A DNA stretch of 64,000 bases, taken from the NCBI GenBank assembly GCA_900754475.1, contig CAAECY010000049.1:62001-126000 (forward strand), in the 5' to 3' direction. Both the position numbers and the translations under genes were made by a program. The notes below the pieces were generated by a model. That model made no database searches. It saw only the letters and a program-made list of their open reading frames with translations, and had not been told where the DNA came from. Of this stretch, positions 42,873 through 50,320 are shown piece by piece (the first letter of the stretch is position 1; each line of letters starts with the position of its first letter). Origin of the DNA: an uncultured Sutterella sp. GTDB lineage: Bacteria > Pseudomonadota > Gammaproteobacteria > Burkholderiales > Burkholderiaceae_F.

Positions 42873-44015
42873 TTACGGGCGCGGCGCCCGTGCGTTCTCG
42901 AGCCGCCCCGCGCACGCGAGAAGCGCTTCGCGTCGAGCCGCACGTACGGCCTCGGGAATGGCTCGGGGGTCGGTTTGCGCTTTGGCGACGGCCCCCGCGT
43001 CGATCGACGTCCACGCGTCGAGAAGCTGCGAGAGTTCGTCCTGCGTCCACCGTACGGGGAGGCCTTCGATTTCCGCAAGGCGCGAGCAGAAGAGAAGGAG
43101 CGCCTCGGCGCGCTCCCGTCGACGAACGACGTCGATTTTCTCAAAGACCCGAGCCGCGTCTTCGGGCGTCTTCATGCTGAAAAGCGCGTCGCGCTGCGAC
43201 CAAAAGGTTTGAGCGAGACCGAGCGCGGAGGCGGGCGCCCGAACGGACTTCAGAAAGCGGAGTGCCGCATCCCCCGTTTCGGCGCCCGAGGTGAGGGCGA
43301 GAAGCCGCAGATCCAACGACGCCCCGTCGCGGGCGAGACGCTCCACGAGCGCCCGCACGGAGGGCGTAAGTGCGATGTCGGCGTAAAGGCGCGCCCAAAG
43401 ACCGCAGGCTTCGAGTTCGTCGAGCATGCGTAAGGGCGCTTCGGCCGTCAAACCGCGGGAGAATTCCGAAAAAATCCGCTCGGGCACGAGCGCGTCGACT
43501 TCGCCCGCATCCACCATGCGACGCATGAGGGCGAGCGTTTCGTCGGCCACGCGAAAGTCGGGAAAGCGCGCCGCAAAGCGGGCCGCGCGCAGGATGCGAA
43601 CGGGGTCCTCTTCGAAGGCGGGACTCACGTGCCGCAGTCGCCGGGCCTTCAGGTCGTCGAGCCCGCCGTACGGATCGATCAGTTGGCCGTCGTCGTCGAG
43701 CGCCATGGCGTTGATCGTCAGATCGCGCCGACGCAGGTCCTCTTCCAGCGTGACGTCCGGGGCCGCATGGAACACGAACCCGTGGTAGCCCGGAGCGGTC
43801 TTGCGCTCCGTGCGTGCAAGCGCGTACTCCTCGTGGGTTTTGGGGTGAAGAAACACCGGGAAGTCGTTGCCGACCGGCAGGTAGCCGCGGGCCAGCATGT
43901 CTTCCGGCGTGGCGCCGACCACCACCCAGTCGCGGTCGCTCGAAGGTTGGGGGCGGCCCGTGAGGCGGGCCAGAAGCCGATCGCGGACACAGCCGCCGAC
44001 AAGATAGACGTGCAT
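42873..44015 (-). CDS. cca: CCA-adding tRNA nucleotidyltransferase (degenerate HD region)
   Basis: Adds or repairs the 3' CCA of tRNA. The class II nucleotidyltransferase head is complete: MHVYLVGGCVRDRLLARL, SDRDWVVVGATPEDM (metal-binding Asp-x-Asp), FPVFLHPKTHEEYALARTER, RDLTINAMALDD and DPVRILRAARFAARF. The C-terminal half aligns with the E. coli HD phosphohydrolase domain, but its catalytic residues are gone: the CHDLGK-type motif reads LTSGAE and the second His-Asp site reads SQRDALF. So repair phosphatase and phosphodiesterase activities are probably lost. Length is 380 aa against about 412. The start at 44015 gives the canonical N-terminus. Confidence 0.93.
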   Translation of the reverse strand: MHVYLVGGCVRDRLLARLTGRPQPSSDRDWVVVGATPEDMLARGYLPVGNDFPVFLHPKTHEEYALARTERKTAPGYHGFVFHAAPDVTLEEDLRRRDLTINAMALDDDGQLIDPYGGLDDLKARRLRHVSPAFEEDPVRILRAARFAARFPDFRVADETLALMRRMVDAGEVDALVPERIFSEFSRGLTAEAPLRMLDELEACGLWARLYADIALTPSVRALVERLARDGASLDLRLLALTSGAETGDAALRFLKSVRAPASALGLAQTFWSQRDALFSMKTPEDAARVFEKIDVVRRRERAEALLLFCSRLAEIEGLPVRWTQDELSQLLDAWTSIDAGAVAKAQTDPRAIPEAVRAARREALLACAGRLENARAPRP

Positions 44016-44060
44016 GACGATGGGGCCGCACCGCAAAGGGGCGGCAAACGGAAAAAGAAT

Positions 44061-46562
44061 TCAGGGAAGGTCCGACCCCGGCGTGGTTCCCGGGTGAACG
44101 CGTCCGAGGAACCGCGTGAAGTTCTCGATCGGGGCGGCCGTACGCATCGAGTAGGTTTGCATGTTCGAGAGAACGTTTTTCACGTAGTCGCGCGTTTCGT
44201 AAAAGGGGATCGTCTCGATGAAGACCGCCGCTTCCATGGGTTCGCGCAGCGTACGGCGCCACACGCGGGCGCGGGCGGGGCCCGCGTTGTAGGCGGCGGT
44301 GGCGAGCACGTAACTCGAGTCGAACTCGGCGCGGAGCATGCGCAGGTAGGCGCTCCCGAGGACGAGATTCATCTCGAGCTCCGTGAGGTTCCCCTGATCG
44401 TAATGCGTGATGCCGAGCTTGCGGGCGATCCACTGCGCCGTGAGCGGCATCACCTGCATGAGACCGCGCGCGCCGACCGAGGAGCTGACGCTAGGAATGA
44501 AGCGCGATTCCTGACGGATGAGCCCGTAGACCCAGGCCGAGGGAATTTGCTGCGCCTCGGAAACGCGCTCGATGAGAAGGGCGTGCGGCATCGGGTAGCG
44601 CTGCTCGATCGAGACGACGTCTTTGCCCGAGCGCTCGCTCGTATTGATCATGCGGTGGATGAGGAGTTTCTTCTTGGCGTATTCGGCGAGCGCGACGTAG
44701 TCGGCGCCCTTCAAGCCCCGCATGGCCCAGTTCCACTCGCGGTGCCCCTCCCGATAGAGGTCGAGCCGATAGAAGGTGCGGGCGCGCAGGAGCCCCGTTT
44801 CGCTCTCCCAGCGCTCCGGATTCGCATCGGCGACCTTCGGTTTCGCCTTGTCGAAGGCATAGGGCTTGCCGAGCGCGTCGCAGGCGAGCTTGCCGTAAAA
44901 ACTGACGTTCCCGTCGATGCGCTCGAAGAGCTGCCGGGCCTGCGTTTCCTGGCCGCGGGCCCGCAACGCGCGGGCTCGCCAGTAGGTCCAGACTTCTTCC
45001 TCCTGCATGCTTTTGGGCATGCGCTCGATCAAGCGCGCAAGCGAAAACCAATTGCCCGCACGGAGCGCCGCCCGGGCGTTCCAACCGAGAACGGAACGGT
45101 AGTTGACGACGAGAAGAGGCCGTTGCGCGAGCGCGTTTCCCGCCTTGGCGTACCAGCCGACCGCTTCGGGGTTGAGGGCGGTCGTGCCCTGGTAGCCGAT
45201 GACGGACCAGAGGAGCGAGCGCCAGAAGGCGCCGAGTCGTCGTTCGACGGAGGTCGCGCATTGCGCGGCCAAAGCAGGCTGCGCCCGCGCGAGGCGCAGC
45301 GTTGCGAAAACGCCGAGTCGGGCGGGAAGTCGCCCGATCTCGTCCGCGTGGCGGTTGTACCAGGCGACGGGCTGATCGAGGATGGCGGAAAGCGTGTCGA
45401 TCGGCGCGGGCAGTTCGGGGCGCGGCACGTAACTCAAAACGCGTTTGACCTCGTCCCATTCGCCCTTTTGCAAGAGGAGCACGACGCGGTCCCAGGCCCA
45501 GGAACGGTCCCGGCGAACGATCAGGTCGCCGAGCGTCTGATTGGCGGCACGCGTGGCCTGACCGTCCCGATAAAGCGCCTTGGCGCTCTGGAGCGCCTGC
45601 CGGTCGGCGGGCGTTTCAAGGAGACGGTAGTAGGTCCGCCAGGCGGCGACGTCCGGGTCGTCCTTGTTCCAGACCAGTCGGGAAAAGACGCTCTCGAAGA
45701 GCGTGCGGTTGATGCGCGGTCCCGAGAGGCGCAGATAGTCGGCGGCGGCACGCTCGCCCACGTACTCGCCCTGGTGGCGCTCGATGAAATCCTGAAAGCG
45801 CAGGTTGGGCGTCGCGGCGTCGGGCGCGGCCTTGAGTTCGAGTTCGATCGTCCAGAGTTCGAGGTAGCTCTCGAGCGGGTGACCGACAAGGAGGTCGGCA
45901 TTTTCGCGCAGGGCCGCGAGATCCCCCGTTTGAAAGGCGGCGCGGGCGGCCATGAAGATGCCGTCGGCCGGTTCGGGAGGCGTCGCAAAGAGGGCGACCT
46001 CCAGCGGATCGACGGGAGGCGGCTCGTTGATGAGTTCGGCGGTTACGCGGCCGGCGGCTTCCGCCGCCTGGCCGGCTGCGGCGCCGGAGGTTTCCGTTTC
46101 GGCCGGGCGGCGCATGTGCGCGAAGGCTTCGTCGACCGCGTTGATCACGTCCTTGGGATCGACCTGTGCGGCGGACTCGAGCAGAATGACTTCGTCCTCG
46201 GTGTCGACCGATTGCAGGCTCTGAAGACGTTCGGGCATCGGCACGGCAATGAGGCCGTGGGGCGGCGGATCGTTCGGCTCGGAGGGTTCGACCGTCGATG
46301 CGGTGTCGGCATCGGAGACGGCAGCGGCGTCGCCGGGGGCGGACGTGTCGGTCGTATCGGTTGCACCGGTCGCCGGCGGAGCTGCGGACGCACTCGTCGC
46401 CTCGGCCTTTTCGGGTGCGGCGTCGGTCGACGCGGTACCGACGAGCGTCTTCAATTCCACCCATCCTTCGGGCGTTGCCGCGCCGACCGTGCTGGTCGTC
46501 GAGCAAAGCCCGGCGATAAGCAAAAGTCGGGTCAGCCGACTCGGGAGGGGAAAGTGGTGCAT
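44061..46562 (-). CDS. slt: soluble lytic murein transglycosylase (Slt70-like)
   Basis: Cleaves glycan strands of peptidoglycan with 1,6-anhydro products. The 833-aa protein has a signal peptide (MHHFPLPSRLTRLLLIAGLC to VGA), a ~100-residue Ala/Thr/Ser/Asp-rich linker, an alpha-superhelical U/L domain (~200-640) and a C-terminal SLT catalytic domain. Catalytic Glu is in IRQESRFIPSVSSSVG, followed by ARGLMQVMPLTAQWIA and TAAYNAGPARARVWRR. E. coli Slt is about 645 aa; the extra length is mainly the linker and N-terminal helices. It is divergent from fau across a 65-bp gap. Confidence 0.93.
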   Translation of the reverse strand: MHHFPLPSRLTRLLLIAGLCSTTSTVGAATPEGWVELKTLVGTASTDAAPEKAEATSASAAPPATGATDTTDTSAPGDAAAVSDADTASTVEPSEPNDPPPHGLIAVPMPERLQSLQSVDTEDEVILLESAAQVDPKDVINAVDEAFAHMRRPAETETSGAAAGQAAEAAGRVTAELINEPPPVDPLEVALFATPPEPADGIFMAARAAFQTGDLAALRENADLLVGHPLESYLELWTIELELKAAPDAATPNLRFQDFIERHQGEYVGERAAADYLRLSGPRINRTLFESVFSRLVWNKDDPDVAAWRTYYRLLETPADRQALQSAKALYRDGQATRAANQTLGDLIVRRDRSWAWDRVVLLLQKGEWDEVKRVLSYVPRPELPAPIDTLSAILDQPVAWYNRHADEIGRLPARLGVFATLRLARAQPALAAQCATSVERRLGAFWRSLLWSVIGYQGTTALNPEAVGWYAKAGNALAQRPLLVVNYRSVLGWNARAALRAGNWFSLARLIERMPKSMQEEEVWTYWRARALRARGQETQARQLFERIDGNVSFYGKLACDALGKPYAFDKAKPKVADANPERWESETGLLRARTFYRLDLYREGHREWNWAMRGLKGADYVALAEYAKKKLLIHRMINTSERSGKDVVSIEQRYPMPHALLIERVSEAQQIPSAWVYGLIRQESRFIPSVSSSVGARGLMQVMPLTAQWIARKLGITHYDQGNLTELEMNLVLGSAYLRMLRAEFDSSYVLATAAYNAGPARARVWRRTLREPMEAAVFIETIPFYETRDYVKNVLSNMQTYSMRTAAPIENFTRFLGRVHPGTTPGSDLP

Positions 46563-46627
46563 GTCGTAAAGACGCCGTGCCGTGGGACAATCGAGGAAGG
46601 TAGCAACAACTATAACGGAGCCTTGCC

Positions 46628-47242
46628 GTGGACGAGCGGACAATCGTAACGAAAAGAGACGTACGAACACGAATGTTGCAAGAGCGCTCGCGACTCGCGC
46701 GCGACCCCGGTCTTCAGAGGGATTTTCGGACGGCGCTCGAGTCGCTTCTGACCCGTTTGCCGCGCGGCCTGTGTGCGGGAGGTTACGTTCCTTTTCGCGG
46801 GGAACCCGACATTACGGAGAGCCTCCTTGCTCGGGATCATTTTATGATCCTCGCGCTCCCTTACTCCTTTGCTGAGGGCCGCATGGTCTATCTGCGCCGG
46901 GGGACGGGGGACCTGGAAAAGGACGCGCTCGGCGTACCCGCGCCGAAGCTTGAGGGCGGCTCGGAAGTCGTTCCCGACGTGCTCTTCGTGCCGTGCGTGG
47001 CGTACTCGACGCTCGGCCACCGATTGGGGTACGGGAAGGGGTGTTTCGATCGGTACCTGGCCGCGTGCGAGCCGCGCCCCGTGACGATCGGCGTTGCGTA
47101 TTCGGCTCTGCGTGCGGAAACGACGCTCTTCGAGGCGCACGACGAGCGCCTCGACGCGCTTTTGACCGAAAAGGGGGTAGTCGACGTGTCGGGGCGTCTT
47201 GCAGAGCTTTGCGCCCCGACGGGCGCAAAAAAGCCGCGGTAA
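46628..47242 (+). CDS. fau: 5-formyltetrahydrofolate cyclo-ligase
   Basis: Converts 5-formyl-THF to 5,10-methenyl-THF with ATP. The 204-aa protein has the family pattern TKRDVRTRMLQERSRL at the N-terminus, ESLLARDHFMILALPY in the centre and the ATP-binding GHRLGYGKGCFDRYLA. It starts with GTG at 46628; a GGAG site lies 8 nt upstream. Its 3' end overlaps the hairpin that terminates convergent ahcY. Confidence 0.92.
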   Translation: MDERTIVTKRDVRTRMLQERSRLARDPGLQRDFRTALESLLTRLPRGLCAGGYVPFRGEPDITESLLARDHFMILALPYSFAEGRMVYLRRGTGDLEKDALGVPAPKLEGGSEVVPDVLFVPCVAYSTLGHRLGYGKGCFDRYLAACEPRPVTIGVAYSALRAETTLFEAHDERLDALLTEKGVVDVSGRLAELCAPTGAKKPR

Positions 47243-47254
47243 GGTTGCCGCGGC
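47225..47254 (-). terminator. terminator of ahcY overlapping the end of fau
   Basis: Stem GCCGCGG / CCGCGGC with an 8-nt loop, followed on the minus strand by TTTTTT. The T-run and part of the stem lie within the last codons of fau. A second perfect 10-bp hairpin (GGGAAAGCGC / GCGCTTTCCC, 47265-47294) lies between it and ahcY but has no T-run. Confidence 0.7.
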
Positions 47255-47339
47255 TCGGTGCGAAGGGAAAGCGCCTCTTTCGAAGCGCTTTCCCTCGGGG
47301 CCATGCGTCCTTCGCCGACGAGCGGAGGACGCGTCCCGA

Positions 47340-48740
47340 TCAATAGCGGTAGTTGTCGCTCTTGTAGGGGCCTTCCTTCGGCACGCCGATGTAGGCGGCC
47401 TGTTCGTCCGTCAGCTCGGAGAGCTGGGCGTTGAAGTTCGTGAGCTGCAGACGCGCGACCTTTTCGTCGAGCTTCTTCGGCAGAACGTAGACGCCGACCG
47501 GGTAGGCGTCCGTACGGCAGAAGAGTTCGATCTGAGCGAGCGTCTGGTTGGCGAACGACGAGCTCATCACGTAGGAGGGATGGCCCGTGGCGCAGCCGAG
47601 GTTGACGAGGCGGCCTTCGGCGAGAAGGATGATGCGGTTGCCCGAGGGCAGTTCGATGTGGTCGACCTGGGGCTTGATGTTTTCCCAACGGTACTGACGC
47701 ATCGAGGCGACGTCGATTTCGCTGTCGAAGTGACCGATGTTGCAAACGATCGCTTCGTTCTTCATGGCGACCATGTGGTCGTGCGTGATGACGTGCAGGT
47801 TGCCCGTCGCCGTCACGAAGATGTCGGCCTTGTCCTTCGCGTAGTCCATCGTGACGACGCGGTAGCCTTCCATGGCGGCCTGCAGAGCGCAGATCGGGTC
47901 GATTTCGACCACCCAGACCTGAGCGGCGAGGCCGCGCAGGGCCTGAGCGCACCCCTTGCCCACGTCGCCGTAACCGACGACGACGGCCACCTTGCCCGCG
48001 ATCATGACGTCGGTGGCGCGCTTGATGCCGTCGACGAGCGATTCGCGGCAGCCGTAGAGGTTGTCGAACTTCGACTTCGTGACGGAGTCGTTGACGTTGA
48101 TGGCCGGAACCTTGAGTTCGCCCTTGGCGTGCATCTGATAGAGACGGTGCACGCCGGTCGTGGTTTCTTCCGTGATCCCCTTGATGTGGGCGAGACGCTT
48201 GGAGTACCAGTTCGGGTCGACGGCGAGGTGACGTTCGATGGCGGCAAAGAGCGCGGTTTCCTCTTCGTTGCTCGGGGAGGCGATGAGGGAGCGGTCGGTT
48301 TCGGCGCGGGCGCCGAGGTGCAGCAGAAGCGTGGCGTCGCCGCCGTCGTCGAGGATCATGTTCGAGAAGCCGTTGTCGGGCCACTCGAAGATGCGGTGCG
48401 TGAATTCCCAGTATTCCTCGATCGATTCGCCCTTCTTCGCAAAGACCGGAACGCCGTCTTCGACGATGGCCGCCGCCGCGTGATCCTGCGTCGAGAAGAT
48501 GTTGCAGCTCGCCCAACGAACCTCGGCGCCGAGGGCCGTGAGGGTTTCGATGAGGACGGCGGTCTGAATCGTCATGTGCAGGGACCCGGAAATACGGGCG
48601 CCCTTGAGGGGCTGGGCTTCGGCAAATTCCTTGCGGATCGCCATGAGGCCGGGCATTTCGACTTCAGCGATCTGGATTTCCTTGCGGCCCCAGGGGGCAA
48701 GACCAAGGTCGGTAATGACGTAATCGTGTTGGGCGGTCAT
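47340..48740 (-). CDS. ahcY: adenosylhomocysteinase
   Basis: Hydrolyses S-adenosylhomocysteine to adenosine and homocysteine and so relieves product inhibition of methyltransferases. The 466-aa protein has the substrate domain (SGSLHMTIQTAVLIETL, ASCNIFSTQDHAAAAI), the NAD-binding Rossmann segment VVVGYGDVGKGCAQALR, and the C-terminal NAD-contacting end PYKSDNYRY. The proteobacterial insertion (~40 residues) is present. The ATG at 48740 is preferred over TTG at 48752 because GGAG is 6 nt upstream. A SAH riboswitch precedes it. Confidence 0.97.
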   Translation of the reverse strand: MTAQHDYVITDLGLAPWGRKEIQIAEVEMPGLMAIRKEFAEAQPLKGARISGSLHMTIQTAVLIETLTALGAEVRWASCNIFSTQDHAAAAIVEDGVPVFAKKGESIEEYWEFTHRIFEWPDNGFSNMILDDGGDATLLLHLGARAETDRSLIASPSNEEETALFAAIERHLAVDPNWYSKRLAHIKGITEETTTGVHRLYQMHAKGELKVPAINVNDSVTKSKFDNLYGCRESLVDGIKRATDVMIAGKVAVVVGYGDVGKGCAQALRGLAAQVWVVEIDPICALQAAMEGYRVVTMDYAKDKADIFVTATGNLHVITHDHMVAMKNEAIVCNIGHFDSEIDVASMRQYRWENIKPQVDHIELPSGNRIILLAEGRLVNLGCATGHPSYVMSSSFANQTLAQIELFCRTDAYPVGVYVLPKKLDEKVARLQLTNFNAQLSELTDEQAAYIGVPKEGPYKSDNYRY

Positions 48741-48762
48741 CGCGCTCTCCAAACAAAAAAAC

Positions 48763-48840
48763 GTTAAGCGCCGTTACTGTCGAACCCGACCGTCCGAGCC
48801 TGGCGAAACATCGTGCTTTCGTCGCAGCGCTTCTCGGGGC
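48763..48840 (-). ncRNA. SAH riboswitch controlling ahcY
   Basis: Read on the minus strand the leader has the conserved elements of the SAH riboswitch in order: CCGAG followed by AGCGCTGCGAC, then GCCAGGCTCGG closing the first helix, and after a variable segment AACGGCGCTTA, which can form the pseudoknot with GCGCT. A run of T follows and the ahcY ribosome-binding site is 10-20 nt further on. The known class raises ahcY expression when SAH accumulates. Confidence 0.9.
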
Positions 48841-48927
48841 GGCGGGAATACGAAGCGGACGCCGATCGGTAAATCGACGTCCGCCGGAAAGGCCGTCATT
48901 ATAACGGCCCAAATCCTTGATTTTCGG

Positions 48928-50226
48928 TTATTCCTCCGTGCGCAGGCTCGCAAGCGCCGCCGTCACTTCGTCGGCGCTCACGCCGTCGAGCAGGTGAATC
49001 GGAGCGTCGGCCGGAAGTTCGGCCTCGCGCTTGAGGCGACCGACCCACGTGCCCGCGTCGCGCCCCGAAGCGAAGGCGTCCGAGACGAAGAGGTCGCGCC
49101 CGTTCATCGAGAGCTTGAAGTAGAAGTTGCCGTCCTTTTCGCGGTACTGCTTGAAGAGCGCCTTGGCGGCCTTCGCGCTCTTTGCTTGAGCGGCGGGCGC
49201 GTCGGCCTGCGTGAAGCTCTTGAGCCCGACGGCCTGCATGAGTTCGGCAAGGAACGGCGTCGCGATCGCGCGGGCCTTGCGGGCGCCTTCCTGAAGGATC
49301 TTTTCGATCTCTTCGGGGCGGGCCATGAGCTCTTCGTAGCGGGCGCGCATCGGGCCGATTTCGGCGTCGATCTTGTCGGCGAGGCGCTTCTTGGCTTCGC
49401 CCCAACCGAGACCCGCGCGCAGTTCGGCACGGAACGCTTCGGACTCTTCCTTCGTGGCGAACGCGTCGTAAATCACCGTGAGCGACGTGCTGTCGGGGTC
49501 CTTCGGTTCGCCGGGCAGACGGCTGTCCGTCACGATGCGCGAGATCGCTTCGTCGAGCGCCTTGCGGCCGCCTTCGAAGAGCGGAATCACGTTGTTGTAG
49601 GACTTGCTCATCTTGCGCCCGTCGAGCCCCGGAAGAACTTCGATCTCCGAGCCGCCCGTAGCCACGGGCATCGAGAAGAAGGGCTTTTCGGCAGTGGCGT
49701 AGAGGAAATTGAATCGGGTGGCGACGTCGCGCGCCATTTCCAGATGCTGGAGCTGGTCGTGCCCGACGGGAACTTCGTCGGCGTTGAACATGAGAATGTC
49801 GGCCGCCATCAGAATGGGGTAGCAGAAAAGCCCCATCGAGACGTCCGCATCGGGATCGCGTCCCGCGGCCACCGCCTGGTCGACGGCCGCCTTGTAGGCG
49901 TGCGCGCGGTTCATCTGGCCTTTGCCCGTCGAGCAGGTGAGGAGCCAATTGAGCGTGGGGATTTCCGGAATGTCGCTCTGGCGGTAGAAGACGACGCGCT
50001 CGGGATCGAGCCCGGCGGCAAGCCACGTGGCCGCAATTTGCAGACGGCTGCGTGCGATGCGGGCCGGATCCTGGCACTTGATGAGCGCGTGGAGGTCGGC
50101 CATGAAGAAGAAGCTCTCCGTGTCGGGGTTGCGGCTGTCGCGGATGGCCGGACGGATGGCGCCGACGTAGTTGCCGATGTGAAGAGTGCCGGTCGTATTG
50201 ATGCCGGTGAGAACGCGCTTTTTCAT
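48928..50226 (-). CDS. trpS: tryptophan--tRNA ligase
   Basis: Class I aminoacyl-tRNA synthetase of 432 aa. The HIGH-type motif is TGTLHIGNYVGAIRP and the KMSKS motif is GRKMSKSYNNVIPLF. Further features are FFMADLHALIKCQDP, LLTCSTGKGQMNRAHAYK and MAADILMFNADEVPVGHDQ. It carries a C-terminal extension of roughly 80 residues beyond the usual ~340-aa core (SLMNGRDLF-like region ending in AELPADAPIHLLDG), as in the longer betaproteobacterial form. Its upstream region is interrupted by the IS element 95 bp before the start. Confidence 0.95.
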   Translation of the reverse strand: MKKRVLTGINTTGTLHIGNYVGAIRPAIRDSRNPDTESFFFMADLHALIKCQDPARIARSRLQIAATWLAAGLDPERVVFYRQSDIPEIPTLNWLLTCSTGKGQMNRAHAYKAAVDQAVAAGRDPDADVSMGLFCYPILMAADILMFNADEVPVGHDQLQHLEMARDVATRFNFLYATAEKPFFSMPVATGGSEIEVLPGLDGRKMSKSYNNVIPLFEGGRKALDEAISRIVTDSRLPGEPKDPDSTSLTVIYDAFATKEESEAFRAELRAGLGWGEAKKRLADKIDAEIGPMRARYEELMARPEEIEKILQEGARKARAIATPFLAELMQAVGLKSFTQADAPAAQAKSAKAAKALFKQYREKDGNFYFKLSMNGRDLFVSDAFASGRDAGTWVGRLKREAELPADAPIHLLDGVSADEVTAALASLRTEE

Positions 50227-50310
50227 GTAAAACCTTTTTGGGTGGGGCCGAAGGGCCGCGTGTCGTTCGGACGTAAGAATGAAATGATATACCCCGAGCT
50301 CTCTTCGGTC

Positions 50311-50320
50311 GGAGCGGGAT
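50311..50320. repeat. IS target-site duplication, left
   Basis: GGAGCGGGAT immediately left of the IS; exact copy at 51959-51968. Confidence 0.9.

Noticed and set aside
43629..46649. A very long open frame (about 1000 codons) on the plus strand opposite cca and slt.
   Set aside because: Its translation is Arg/Gly/Val-rich without domains, and it is antisense to two genes with clear motifs. Such frames are common in GC-rich DNA.
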